This document shows positions 9,219 to 19,139 of a stretch of DNA of 64,000 bases, one piece after another; position 1 is the stretch's first letter, and each line of letters opens with the position of its first letter. The translations under genes and the position numbers were made by a program. Below the pieces are notes generated by a model that ran no database searches, had not been told where the DNA came from, and worked only from the letters and a program-made list of their open reading frames with translations. Source of the DNA: Mesonia sp. (lineage in GTDB: Bacteria > Bacteroidota > Bacteroidia > Flavobacteriales > Flavobacteriaceae); the NCBI GenBank assembly GCA_012964435.1, contig DTTX01000034.1:96005-160004 (forward strand), in the 5' to 3' direction.

Positions 9219-10219
9219 TAATTAAAAAAAAGTTCAGGAAAAATTTTCTCAGGTTTTTTAGACCTTAATCTAATATAATAGCTTGATTTTAGAAACCCAA
9301 AACCATAACCAAAAAACTGTGTTAATGTTGCACGCAAACTCAATACCCCGATTAATAGGCTTTTATTTTCGATGCTTGAAGTTACAAAAATTAGCAAAAG
9401 ATAAAGTAAATAGAGATAAAGGAAATAACTGAACCCTAAGAATAACAGCAAAATTGAAATTATAAATCCGATACTAAAAACGGTAGGAAACCAAAATACC
9501 AAGCTTGCCGTTTGCGGATGCCAAGAGTTTAAAATTGGTCTTACTTTACCAAATTTATTCACTTGTATATAAAACTTTTGCCAGCTAATTCTCCTTTTAT
9601 GGTAAACGTAAGCGTCTTTTATAAAACCTATTTGATAAGCTTCATTTTTTATTCGAATCGATAAATCGGGGTCTTCTCCCGGATGAATTTTACCAAAACC
9701 GCCAACTTTTAAAAAAGCTTTTTTAGAAATACCCATATTAAAACTTCGCGGCTCATAATCTTTAACCGCATTTTCCTTTCCTCTTATGCCGCCGGTAGTT
9801 AATACCGATGTCATTGTAAAATTTATGGCTTTCTGAATATTTGAAAAACTTTGATCTGCTGCATCTGGACCACCAAAACAATCAACTTTATTAGTAGCTA
9901 AAAACTTTTCTACCGCTACTAAATAATGGGATGGCATAACCACATCGCTATCTAAAATTATAAAGTAGCTACCATTTGCCCGTTGCATTCCATAATTTCG
10001 AGAATCTCCAGGACCCGAATTTTCTTTCTTAAAATATACTAAAGGAAGTTTTAGTGAATACTTTTTTACAACCTCTTCCGAAGAAATGGTTGAGCCATCT
10101 TCAACAATAATAATTTCGTAAGCAACATCTGCTTGCATCGAAGTGAAACTCTTTAAAAGTTCTTCGATCTCTTGTGGCCGATTATAGACGGGAATAATAA
10201 AAGAATATTTAATATTCAT
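9218..10219 (-). CDS. Family 2 glycosyltransferase
   Basis: A GT-A fold glycosyltransferase (GT2) with FIIPVYNRPQEIEELL at the N-terminus, an acidic VEDGS motif, and the metal-binding LDSDVVMP (DxD-like). C-terminal hydrophobic helices (about residues 245-310) suggest it is held at the membrane. The frame is open five codons further upstream (to 10234), but I chose the internal ATG at 10219 because the family begins directly with the first beta strand. The acceptor and sugar are unknown. It leads the operon with the YbbR-like gene and coaE. Confidence 0.88.
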   Translation of the reverse strand: MNIKYSFIIPVYNRPQEIEELLKSFTSMQADVAYEIIIVEDGSTISSEEVVKKYSLKLPLVYFKKENSGPGDSRNYGMQRANGSYFIILDSDVVMPSHYLVAVEKFLATNKVDCFGGPDAADQSFSNIQKAINFTMTSVLTTGGIRGKENAVKDYEPRSFNMGISKKAFLKVGGFGKIHPGEDPDLSIRIKNEAYQIGFIKDAYVYHKRRISWQKFYIQVNKFGKVRPILNSWHPQTASLVFWFPTVFSIGFIISILLLFLGFSYFLYLYLLYLLLIFVTSSIENKSLLIGVLSLRATLTQFFGYGFGFLKSSYYIRLRSKKPEKIFPELFFN

Positions 10220-10240
10220 TCCGCTAAAATACATAAAGAA

Positions 10241-10270
10241 AAAACCTCAAAGCAAACACCTTGAGGTTTT
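10241..10270 (-). terminator. Rho-independent terminator after the 975-residue secreted protein gene
   Basis: Arms AAAACCTCAA (10241-10250) and TTGAGGTTTT (10261-10270) form a hairpin with a 10-base loop. Read on the minus strand it is followed by a T-rich run. It lies 22 bases past the stop at 10292. Confidence 0.8.
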
Positions 10271-10291
10271 AAATTTAAATTTATAGATATT

Positions 10292-13219
10292 TTACTTTTT
10301 GATGAGCTTATAGGTCTTTAAACTTTCTCCGATTGTTACATTCATTAAATATATACCGCTTACAACAGAAGATAAGTCGATTTGATGCTGAAGTTTTTGA
10401 ATTTTTTCAGCAAAGATCTTTTTACCGGTAATACTATAGATTTCAATTTTACTTATCGTATTCACAGCTTTTAAATTTATACTAGAACTCACCGGAGTCG
10501 GGTAATATTGAAATTGCTTAAATTGATCGGTAGTTAAAGAAAGACTGGCTGTTTCAAATTCTTCAGGAGCAGAAACGTTACTTACGCTTTCTGAACAGAT
10601 GGCATAAATATAAACCTCATAAACTGTATTTTCTGTTAAGTTTGAAATTGTTTCACCCAAAACCCCATCGTTATCTATAATTTCTTCACCTTCTGTTTCA
10701 GGATCGAAGCCTAAAGGTCCGAAAACAATAGACCATTGTGTGGCAGCACCATTTTCTGTCCAAGATATATATGCAGAATTTTCAGTTATTTCAGAAATAG
10801 TAATTGCTGTTGGGTCTGCACAAATCTGGGTTTGCGTAGTGAAACTAATTGGACCTAGATATTCACTCTCGTTCGAATCACATATTGATCTTATATAAAC
10901 ATCATATACAGAATTAGATACTAAATCTGTTAAATTTACTGTTTGTGTATTTTCTACTAATATTAATTCACCTTCAGTTTCAGGATTAAAACCTGTAAGA
11001 CCATAAATAACTTCCCATTGATCATTTTCTGGTGAAGACCAAGAAATTTGTGCAGAGTCTGACTCAATATTTTGAATAATAACCGCAGATGGCTGTGAGC
11101 ACGGTGGCGGCAGTGTTGTAAATGTTTCTAATAAAGAAAATTCACTTTCGTTAAATTGGCAGATAGATTTTACATAAACATCATAAGCAGTGTTTGCTGC
11201 TAGATCTGAAATCTCAACATTTGGTGTTTCATTTACAGACAATAGTATTCCTTCAGTTTCAGGGTTAAAACTTTCTAAGCCATAAACTACTTCCCAGGCT
11301 TCTGCTTCTCCATTTTCTAACCAAGAAATCATTGCTGAATTTGTTGAAATTTCATTTACACTAATATCTGATGGATCTGCACAAACTGGAATTGCAGTGG
11401 TAAAACTTAGTGGTCCAACTATTTCACTGTTATTAAATTCACAATTAGATGTTACGTAAACATCATAAGTTGTGTTTGGCTCTAGATCTGAAATTAGTAT
11501 TTGCGGATCATCTTCTACAATAACAGAATTTCCTTGTATTAGTGGATTAAAACCGGAAAATCCATAAATAACTTCCCAAGATTCTGCTTCTCCATTTTCT
11601 GCCCAAGAAATTAATGCAGAATAAGGATTAACATTATCGAAAGTCATATCTGAAGGGTCGCTACAAGGAGGTGGTCCAACTGTTTCGATATTTAAACTAA
11701 AAGAGCCTTCACTTAAATTAAGCAATCCGCTACTTGCCCCAATATTTACAAAATAAGTTTCTCCTAATTGAGAAATAAATACTATTTCTTGTGTGTTGGA
11801 TAACGTATCTTCAGAATCGATACAAGTTAAATTATTACAATCACCGGCGTATAACCCAATCTCTGAGTTCCAGCTACTTAATTCTTCAACTGTTATGGTA
11901 ACCTCAAAACCATCTCCCATAAATGAGTACCACACACCGTCGTTCATACCTAAACCCCCACAAATTGTTATAAAGCCGTCATTATTAGTGGCGCCATTAG
12001 CATTCATCGCAGAATTAAATGGAAAGCTACTGATTGCAATAGCAGTTTCGCAAGCATCATTAGTTGGGATTTCTGCTAGCGTTGTGAATGTAACAGGTCC
12101 AATAAATTCGCTATAACTATCGTTTTGACTACAATAAGATTTTATATAAACATCATAATTTGTATTTGGTTCTAAGTTTGAAATTATCTCTTGAGATTCT
12201 GAATCGTTATCTATTAAAGATTCTCCTTCTGTATTAGGATCAAAGCTTTCCTCACCATATTGAATCAACCAAGAAGTTGCACTTCCGTTTTCTAACCAAT
12301 CTATATCGACAGAAGTTTGAGTAATATTGTCTATGGTAAGATCTGAAGGTGCTTCACAAGGTGAGAAACCTGTCGTAAAACTATATTCTGTACAACCAAC
12401 TGCATTACCTAGACTATTAAAGGGAACTATCGATAAATAGTAAGTTGTACCCTCTTCTAACTGGCCGGCACTATAAGAAGTTGCTCCACCGGAAACTACT
12501 TCTTCATCGGCTATATCTGTTGCTCCGGGGCTAGTACCCATAGAAAACCTATAAGCAACAGTACCTGCCGAGGCTGTTGACCAAGAAATTTCTCCATCTA
12601 AATTAGCATCTATTTCTCCGTTTTCCGGAGAAACTAAAACTGCATCACAAGGAGGCACTGAGAATACAATCTGATTAACAATTACATTATCTATATAAAC
12701 AAAAACATCTCCTTCTTGCCAATTACCCCTAAATCTGATCTGAAAATCTGCACCTGACGGAACACTTTCGCCTGGAATTACTGCATTTATAGTTTGACAG
12801 CTAGAATTTTGAATATAATTTGTTTCATCTATTACCAATATTTCTTGATATGTTTCGCCATTATCGATAGTAAATTCTGCAGTTAAAGTTCCCCAACCTG
12901 ATTCTGCGGCATCTGGAGTACCAAAATCAAAATAATCTAATACTTTATAATCAAATTGAAATGAAATTGGTGTTCCGCTAGATAGACTACCAATAAATGG
13001 CGCTATTAAATAACCTTCTGGACTAGAAGCTAGTAGGTTATCTCTTACACTTTTACCAAAACATGATTGAGTAGTTGTACTAAAATAAGCATTATTAGTG
13101 CTCCATCCTGCAGGAAGGGTATTAGTAGGAGCATCATCAAAATCTTCAAAAAAATTGATTTGTGCGCTACAGCAACAAATTGAAAAAATGAAGAAATAAA
13201 TTAGGGTAATTATTCTCAT
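10292..13219 (-). CDS. Secreted multi-Fn3 protein with T9SS type A sorting domain
   Basis: This 975-residue exported protein has a signal peptide (about 1-20), a jelly-roll choice-of-anchor-like N-terminal region (about 20-185, beginning FFEDFDD) and a string of fibronectin type III modules. A PPC-like beta domain interrupts them at about residues 390-510. The Fn3 copies share W-x-V-x-YG-x-x-GF-x-P-x-TEG and YDVYVKS-C signatures. The last 80 residues are a type IX secretion C-terminal domain: YPTPVSSSINL, IYSITGKKI, SGIYLMNV and a basic KLIKK end. It is likely an adhesin or scaffold at the cell surface; no catalytic domain is visible. It is a smaller relative of the next gene. Confidence 0.9.
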   Translation of the reverse strand: MRIITLIYFFIFSICCCSAQINFFEDFDDAPTNTLPAGWSTNNAYFSTTTQSCFGKSVRDNLLASSPEGYLIAPFIGSLSSGTPISFQFDYKVLDYFDFGTPDAAESGWGTLTAEFTIDNGETYQEILVIDETNYIQNSSCQTINAVIPGESVPSGADFQIRFRGNWQEGDVFVYIDNVIVNQIVFSVPPCDAVLVSPENGEIDANLDGEISWSTASAGTVAYRFSMGTSPGATDIADEEVVSGGATSYSAGQLEEGTTYYLSIVPFNSLGNAVGCTEYSFTTGFSPCEAPSDLTIDNITQTSVDIDWLENGSATSWLIQYGEESFDPNTEGESLIDNDSESQEIISNLEPNTNYDVYIKSYCSQNDSYSEFIGPVTFTTLAEIPTNDACETAIAISSFPFNSAMNANGATNNDGFITICGGLGMNDGVWYSFMGDGFEVTITVEELSSWNSEIGLYAGDCNNLTCIDSEDTLSNTQEIVFISQLGETYFVNIGASSGLLNLSEGSFSLNIETVGPPPCSDPSDMTFDNVNPYSALISWAENGEAESWEVIYGFSGFNPLIQGNSVIVEDDPQILISDLEPNTTYDVYVTSNCEFNNSEIVGPLSFTTAIPVCADPSDISVNEISTNSAMISWLENGEAEAWEVVYGLESFNPETEGILLSVNETPNVEISDLAANTAYDVYVKSICQFNESEFSLLETFTTLPPPCSQPSAVIIQNIESDSAQISWSSPENDQWEVIYGLTGFNPETEGELILVENTQTVNLTDLVSNSVYDVYIRSICDSNESEYLGPISFTTQTQICADPTAITISEITENSAYISWTENGAATQWSIVFGPLGFDPETEGEEIIDNDGVLGETISNLTENTVYEVYIYAICSESVSNVSAPEEFETASLSLTTDQFKQFQYYPTPVSSSINLKAVNTISKIEIYSITGKKIFAEKIQKLQHQIDLSSVVSGIYLMNVTIGESLKTYKLIKK

Positions 13220-13287
13220 ATGCTAAATTATTGATTGGCAATTTAAAATTAGTCTTTTCCAATAATTATAGCAAGTTAATCGAAAAA

Positions 13288-13318
13288 AAATGCCCTAAAT
13301 CGATGATTTAGGGCATTT
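13288..13318 (-). terminator. Strong hairpin terminator after the 1594-residue protein gene
   Basis: Perfect arms TGCCCTAAAT (13291-13300) and ATTTAGGGCA (13306-13315), a 5-base loop, and an A-run on the left that becomes a T-run on the minus strand. It lies 24 bases past the stop codon. Confidence 0.88.
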
Positions 13319-13338
13319 ACTGTTAATTTAACTATTTA

Positions 13339-16300
13339 TTAATCTTTCAAGATACGTACAGTTTTAGATTGATTTCCAATCTGAACAGTCATAATATAAC
13401 TTCCTGCTTGAAGCATTGATAGATCAATTTCAGCATTTAAATTATTATAGGTTCTATTTAAGATTTGTTTTCCTACTAAATCGTAAACTAATACTCTATC
13501 TATAGAATTATTAGCCTCTAAATGAATTACATTTTTAACAGGATTAGGATAATAGTTGAATCCTATAAAGTTACTATTAGATAACCCTAAAGTTTCTGTA
13601 GTGAATGTTTCAACTAAAGACATTTCACTTGCATTATCTACATCACAAATAGCAATTACATAAACATCGTATGGTGATTCTGGATCTAAGTCTGTTAATG
13701 TAACACCCAAAGTTCCATCATTATCCATCATAGACATCCCTTCGGTCATTGGATCGAAACCTTCTGGACCGTAGATCACTTCCCACTCCATCGTTCCGGC
13801 ATTATCTGTCCAAGAAATATCTGCCATTGTATCTGTAATATTTGTTACAGTTACATCGGTTGGTGCTTCACAAGGCTCTTGTAAAGTCATAAATGTTTCT
13901 ACTTCAGACATTGCACTAGAATTTTCTACATCACATACAGCAACAACATAAACATCGTAAGACATGTTTGGATCTAAATCTGTTAATGTTACACCTAACA
14001 CTCCATCATTATCCATCATAGACATTCCTTCCGTCATTGGATCAAAACCTTCTGGACCGTAGATTACTTCCCACTCCATTGTTCCGGCGTTGTCTGTCCA
14101 AGTTACATCTGCCATTGTATCTGTAATATTAGTAACAGTTACATCGGTTGGTACTTCACAAAAATCGATCACATTTAGTGTGAAATCTGCAGTATTACCA
14201 TAAGAACCATTATAACAAGGGTTTGGTGTACTTTGTCCCGAATCAGCGGTTGCTAATCTCAGTCTATGATTACCAATCATTGCATCTGCAGGTAAAGTAA
14301 ATGAAGCATCAAAAATTTCATCTGGATCTCCATTCGTTTCTCCAGAGATCATTAATTCTGAATCTTCAAACTCTAAGTTATCGTTTAAATCTACCCACAC
14401 GTGATAGTCATAGTCATATCCAGAACCTGTATTTAAGTCTACAATTAAACTTACTTCTTGTCCTTGTGCAGCATCTACCGGTGTATCTGTAAAGTTTTCA
14501 TAGGTAATATCGCCACCACTAGTAAATAATGTTGATTGTAATTCTAAAGTTGTAAAACCTGTACCATCGTTTGAACTTGGCATAGATTCACAATACCCAG
14601 TAAAGAAAGATGAAGGCCCAGTTAAATCACTTGTATCTAACGCACTACAAACAGCTACCACGTAGAAATCGTAATCTGTTTCTTCAGATAATTCTGTTAA
14701 GGTTGTTTCTGGACTACCACTAACAAAAACTGTAGTTCCCTCTGTTAAAGGATCAAATCCATCTTCACCATAAATAACAAACCACTCATCTTCTGCTCCA
14801 CCTGCTTCCCAACTTACATCTGTAGTTGTTAAGGTTACAGCATCGACCATTAAACTAAGCGGTTGAGGACAACTTGGTGGTGTTCTTACTTCAAAATCAT
14901 CAATAAAGAAGTCGTAATCTTCAGAATCATTTACCGATCCATCTGTACCCCAGAAAGCAAATTTTACAATTCCTGTGTAACTACTTAGATCAATAATTTG
15001 AACATCTCCAGTATTTGATGGGTAATTACTTTGGTTATATGTTATTAAATTTTGCCAAGTTGCTCCATTATCTTCAGATATTAAAACTTGTACTTCGTCA
15101 TCTAATCCCATACCATTACCTTCAGGTACATCAGAGTTATTATAATCTGTAAGCGCTGCCATATAAACTAACTCATAAGTACCTCCTGATAAATCGAAGC
15201 TTGGAGAAATTAACCAATCTTCTCTATTGTTGGTATATAAATTAATATTAACTGCATCGTTATCTCCAGTATTTAAAAACTCATCTGCGAACCACAAACT
15301 TGAACCGAAATCGCTAGGACCTGTTGTAGGGTTACCAGCACCTGCTTGCATCCAACAGTTTGGTAAGTAGTCATCAAACTCTTCTAAATAATATGGTATA
15401 AAAGGACTACAATCTGTTGTAAACGATACAGGACCAGTCCATTGACTTTCGTCATCTACAGCACAAATTGCTCTAACATAAACTTCATATTCTGTTTCTG
15501 AAGTTAGGTTATCTATCTGAATACCTTCTACTTCATCATCATCAGATAGTGTAGTACCTTCTGTCATCGGATCAAATCCAGGCATTCCATAGATAACTTC
15601 CCAAGCATCTTCGTCTGCACCTGCTGTCCAAGAAACATCTGCTGTTGTATCTGTAACATTAGATACTGCCAAATCTGTTGGAGCTATACAAGATGGTATT
15701 TCTTCAATAGTGAAATTATCCATATAAATATACCAACCATCTGGACCATTACTTGGAACGTGAAAGCTTATATAAACATTACCTGTGTACTCGTCTAAAT
15801 CTATAATATATTCTTCATAAGAAGTATTTGAAATTTCGGTTAGCGGAAATAATTCTTCGGTAAAATCTTCAGGATTTTTACCTGTAGTAGATAAAAGAAC
15901 TTCAAAATCATTTGGCTCAAAAGAAGAACGAACTCTCATTGAAAATTTAACTCTCTCATTACCTGTTAAAGTGAATTGAGGAGATACTAAATAATCATTG
16001 TTGTTTCCTGAGTTAAAATCGGTATATAAACCAGCAGCTTGACTACCATCTAAACCATAAGTTGAATAAGTTTGCCAGAAATCTCCATCTGCATTTTCAT
16101 TTAAAAAAGACCAACATCCTGGTAAATCTGGTGTAGAAACTTCATCAAAATTTTCTACGTATGGAAAACTATCAAATGCTATACATTCAGTTGTGAATGT
16201 TATAGGTCCAACCCAAACACTTTCATTATCTACTCCACAAATAGATCTTACATAAACATCATAGGTTGTATTTGGAGTTAAACCATTTAAAGTTTCACCA

Positions 16301-18123
16301 ATCGTACCATCGTTATCTTGAATGCTTGTACCTTCTGTTTCGGTATCAAAACCTTCTTCGCCGTAAAGTATTTCCCATTCAGTTTCTGTATTTCCGGCAG
16401 TCCAAGTAATGTCTGCAGAATCTGAAGTAATATTTTCTACTAAAACATCTGTTGGCTCTGCACAATCTGGTGCAAATTGAATACTAGCTCCAAAAATGTT
16501 GATAACTCCATTTCCAGATTCTTTATGTAAATCTACACTTGAAATAACTTTACCATAATTACTTGGATCTATACTGATCGCTAATTGATAAATTCTAGGA
16601 TTTGTTGATGAGCTTTCAGTATTACCATTGGTAACATTAACTCTACCTAATCCTGAAATAATAGTCATATTAGCAGGTCCTCCGTACCAATCTGGAACAG
16701 ACGTATCAGGAATATCCTGCGTTGTATTATCATCAAAAGTGATTGTACCTCCTAAAACAGAAGCTCCACTACCTGAAGTCGCAGCAATATAAAGATTACT
16801 TGCCATAAATGTATTATTGAATGTAATTGTACCTCCGTTAGTTTCTCCGGCAGTATCCATTCTTAAAACATTATTCACATCATAGTCTGCTAATTGATAG
16901 TTAAGACCATCTGTTGGACCGTTTGATAAGTTTCCATCTAAAGGTAAACCAAATCCTGCAGGATCGTCTGAAGCAGAGAATTGATAATCTACAGAAATAT
17001 ATGCATAGCTATCGTTATCTACTAATGCAGTAGTAGTCGTTTGAGGATCTCCTATACCATTAGCAATTACATCTTCATTATAACCACTGGTAACTTCTAG
17101 AGCAGTGTAATCTCCAAAAGTATATGGGCCAACCCACTCACTCTCGTCATCTACTCCACATACTGCTTTTACATAAACATCATATTGAGTTTGTGGTGTA
17201 AGTCCTGTTAATTCAACTCCTAATGTTCCATCATCATCTGCCATAGTCATTCCCTCTGTATTAGGGTCAAAACCAGTAACACCATAAACAACTTCCCACT
17301 CCGTCTCATCTGAACCTGCCATCCAGTAAACTTCTGCTGAAGTTGGAGTTACATTGGCTGTATAGATTTCCATTGGGTTAGGACAAGTAATTTCTACGAT
17401 ATCTAAATCATAAGAAGTAGATTGCGGTGCAGCCCAAGTAGAAATAACTATATAGTAGGTCTGACCACCAGTTAACATCAAATCTTCAATTAATCTATCT
17501 GAAGTACCTGAGTTACCAACAAAAGCCACACAGCCAGGACTATCATCTAAACAAGCATCTAAGATATGAATACCAGACCAAGAAGACCCAACATTTGTCA
17601 TAGATACATTTACTACAGCATCATTCGCCGGCGTATAAGAATAGATAACATCATCACCACTCATATACCAAGAAGAACAAGGGCTGCTTCCGTTTTCATA
17701 ATCGTCACCATAATTAGAAGTATTATCTGACGTTGAATACGGTAAACTTGTAATTTCAATTGGTGCATCACAAGTTACTCCGGGAGTAACTGCTGCATTC
17801 ACAGTAATAGTTCCTACCATTGATGGATGAACTTCACAATGATAATCGTTTACACCTGCTTCTGTAAAGGTGTATTGATATGTAGAACTTGCCGGCAATG
17901 TTCCACTATCAAATGTTTCATTACTTCCTGTATCAGATGTCACTGAATGTGGAGCTCCATCTGTAAATGTCCAGATAACCGTATCACCGGCATCGATTGT
18001 TAAGCTTGCGTCTCCAGAACTAATACCCGTATACCAATCTAGGTTATGGGTGGTCTGTGCATTAATCTGCCAGGAAAAAGACGAGATTAATAAAGCAATT
18101 AATAAATACGTAGTTTTTCTCAT
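13339..18123 (-). CDS. Giant secreted cupredoxin/Fn3/GEVED protein with T9SS sorting domain
   Basis: This 1594-residue protein starts with a signal peptide (about 1-23). Residues about 24-112 form a plastocyanin-like cupredoxin with all four type-1 copper ligands visible: His59, Cys96, His99 and Met102 (YHCEVHPSM). After that come a PPC-like domain (about 115-245), Fn3 modules, two choice-of-anchor-J-like jelly rolls (near VENFDE and LEEFDD), a GEVED-type domain (VWVDLNDNLEFEDSE), two nearly identical Fn3 modules and the C-terminal T9SS sorting domain (YYPNPVKNVIHLEAN to VRILKD). It should be exported by Sec then T9SS and attached or released at the surface. Copper-dependent redox activity is plausible but inferred. 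Confidence 0.9.
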   Translation of the reverse strand: MRKTTYLLIALLISSFSWQINAQTTHNLDWYTGISSGDASLTIDAGDTVIWTFTDGAPHSVTSDTGSNETFDSGTLPASSTYQYTFTEAGVNDYHCEVHPSMVGTITVNAAVTPGVTCDAPIEITSLPYSTSDNTSNYGDDYENGSSPCSSWYMSGDDVIYSYTPANDAVVNVSMTNVGSSWSGIHILDACLDDSPGCVAFVGNSGTSDRLIEDLMLTGGQTYYIVISTWAAPQSTSYDLDIVEITCPNPMEIYTANVTPTSAEVYWMAGSDETEWEVVYGVTGFDPNTEGMTMADDDGTLGVELTGLTPQTQYDVYVKAVCGVDDESEWVGPYTFGDYTALEVTSGYNEDVIANGIGDPQTTTTALVDNDSYAYISVDYQFSASDDPAGFGLPLDGNLSNGPTDGLNYQLADYDVNNVLRMDTAGETNGGTITFNNTFMASNLYIAATSGSGASVLGGTITFDDNTTQDIPDTSVPDWYGGPANMTIISGLGRVNVTNGNTESSSTNPRIYQLAISIDPSNYGKVISSVDLHKESGNGVINIFGASIQFAPDCAEPTDVLVENITSDSADITWTAGNTETEWEILYGEEGFDTETEGTSIQDNDGTIGETLNGLTPNTTYDVYVRSICGVDNESVWVGPITFTTECIAFDSFPYVENFDEVSTPDLPGCWSFLNENADGDFWQTYSTYGLDGSQAAGLYTDFNSGNNNDYLVSPQFTLTGNERVKFSMRVRSSFEPNDFEVLLSTTGKNPEDFTEELFPLTEISNTSYEEYIIDLDEYTGNVYISFHVPSNGPDGWYIYMDNFTIEEIPSCIAPTDLAVSNVTDTTADVSWTAGADEDAWEVIYGMPGFDPMTEGTTLSDDDEVEGIQIDNLTSETEYEVYVRAICAVDDESQWTGPVSFTTDCSPFIPYYLEEFDDYLPNCWMQAGAGNPTTGPSDFGSSLWFADEFLNTGDNDAVNINLYTNNREDWLISPSFDLSGGTYELVYMAALTDYNNSDVPEGNGMGLDDEVQVLISEDNGATWQNLITYNQSNYPSNTGDVQIIDLSSYTGIVKFAFWGTDGSVNDSEDYDFFIDDFEVRTPPSCPQPLSLMVDAVTLTTTDVSWEAGGAEDEWFVIYGEDGFDPLTEGTTVFVSGSPETTLTELSEETDYDFYVVAVCSALDTSDLTGPSSFFTGYCESMPSSNDGTGFTTLELQSTLFTSGGDITYENFTDTPVDAAQGQEVSLIVDLNTGSGYDYDYHVWVDLNDNLEFEDSELMISGETNGDPDEIFDASFTLPADAMIGNHRLRLATADSGQSTPNPCYNGSYGNTADFTLNVIDFCEVPTDVTVTNITDTMADVTWTDNAGTMEWEVIYGPEGFDPMTEGMSMMDNDGVLGVTLTDLDPNMSYDVYVVAVCDVENSSAMSEVETFMTLQEPCEAPTDVTVTNITDTMADISWTDNAGTMEWEVIYGPEGFDPMTEGMSMMDNDGTLGVTLTDLDPESPYDVYVIAICDVDNASEMSLVETFTTETLGLSNSNFIGFNYYPNPVKNVIHLEANNSIDRVLVYDLVGKQILNRTYNNLNAEIDLSMLQAGSYIMTVQIGNQSKTVRILKD
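13678..14161 (-). repeat. Recent tandem duplication of an Fn3 module inside the giant gene
   Basis: Two blocks (about 13678-13874 and 13970-14161) encode almost identical residues: PTDVTVTNITDTMAD, then EWEVIYGPEGFDPMTEG and MSMMDND. The DNA differs mostly at third positions. The other Fn3 modules in this gene and its neighbour are far more diverged. Confidence 0.85.
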
Positions 18124-18222
18124 AAATTAACGTTTTGTTTAAAGTAACGTTAAATATATTAATATTCCCTTAATAATTAAATGAAGACTTCAAAATTATT
18201 TTAAGAATAGACTAAATGCAAA

Positions 18223-18246
18223 AAAAATCGCCGATTGGCGATTTTT
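18223..18246 (-). terminator. Hairpin terminator downstream of fabI
   Basis: Arms AAAAATCGCC (18223-18232) and GGCGATTTTT (18237-18246) with a GATT loop. It lies between the 3-prime end of fabI (18278) and the promoter region of the giant secreted gene. Confidence 0.8.
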
Positions 18247-18277
18247 AATACATAAAGACGTTAAAAATATTCATTTT

Positions 18278-19093
18278 TTACTCTTCAATAAAACGATCCA
18301 TTACTTTTTTACTTACTCCCATATTTGAGAATCCACCATCGTGAAATAAGTTTTGTAAGGTTACTTTTTTAGTAAGATCTGAAAATAAGGTAAGCGTGTA
18401 ATCTGCACATTCATCGGCAGTAGCATTTCCTAAGGCAGACATTTCATCGGCATATTTAATAAAACCGTCAAAACCTTTCACGCCTTGTCCTGCAGTTGTT
18501 GGCGTTGGCGATTGTGAAATGGTATTTACTCTCACTTTTTTCTCGGTTCCGAAGAAATAACCAAAACTACGTGCAATCGACTCTAAGTATGCTTTGTTAT
18601 CGGCCATATCATTATAATCTGGGAAAACACGTTGCGCAGCCATATAGGTTAAGGCTACAATACTTCCCCACTCGTTCATTGCATCTTGCTTATACAATGT
18701 TTGCATGGTTTTATGAAAAGAAACTGCAGAAACATCCCAACCTTTTTGCGTCCAATCATAATTTTGATCGGTATAATGTTTACCTTTTCTTACATTCACA
18801 GACATTCCGATCGAGTGAAGTACAAAGTCTAATTTACCTCCTAAGATCTCTTGTGCTTTTGTAACAAGGTTTTCAAGGTCTTCAATTTTAGTAGCATCTG
18901 CGGGAATAATTTCAGAACCGGTTTTTTCTGCTAACTCGTTAATAGCTCCCATTCGCATAGCTACCGGCGCATTAGTTAATACGAAAGTACCTCCTTGTTC
19001 GTGTACTTTTTCTGCGGTTTTCCAAGCAATAGAGTTTTCATCTAAAGCTCCGAAAATAATTCCTCTTTTACCTTTTAATAAATTATATGACAT
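18278..19093 (-). CDS. fabI: Enoyl-[acyl-carrier-protein] reductase FabI
   Basis: FabI reduces trans-2-enoyl-ACP in the last step of each fatty acid elongation cycle using NAD(P)H. This 271-residue SDR protein has the FabI cofactor region (GIIFGALDENSIAWKTAE), a catalytic Tyr-x6-Lys element (YNDMADNK) and the SQSPTPTTAG stretch. The motif LHSIGM matches the SIG motif of FabI rather than FabL or FabV. It is a single gene with its own terminator; a TAAATATA on the plus strand at 19121-19128 reads TATATTTA for this gene and is a near match to the promoter -7 element. Confidence 0.94.
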   Translation of the reverse strand: MSYNLLKGKRGIIFGALDENSIAWKTAEKVHEQGGTFVLTNAPVAMRMGAINELAEKTGSEIIPADATKIEDLENLVTKAQEILGGKLDFVLHSIGMSVNVRKGKHYTDQNYDWTQKGWDVSAVSFHKTMQTLYKQDAMNEWGSIVALTYMAAQRVFPDYNDMADNKAYLESIARSFGYFFGTEKKVRVNTISQSPTPTTAGQGVKGFDGFIKYADEMSALGNATADECADYTLTLFSDLTKKVTLQNLFHDGGFSNMGVSKKVMDRFIEE

Positions 19094-19139
19094 GGTTATA
19101 TTTTTATTTTATTATGGGCGTAAATATAAGAAAACAAAC

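Noticed and set aside
11793-12116. Open frame on the plus strand opposite the 975-residue gene
   Set aside because: It lies wholly antisense to a well-supported secreted protein and has no family features or signals.
10292-18123. Regular repeats in the two long genes as a possible CRISPR or tandem-repeat locus
   Set aside because: The repeats are in-frame Fn3 modules of about 90 residues in open reading frames, with no conserved short repeat and spacer pattern.
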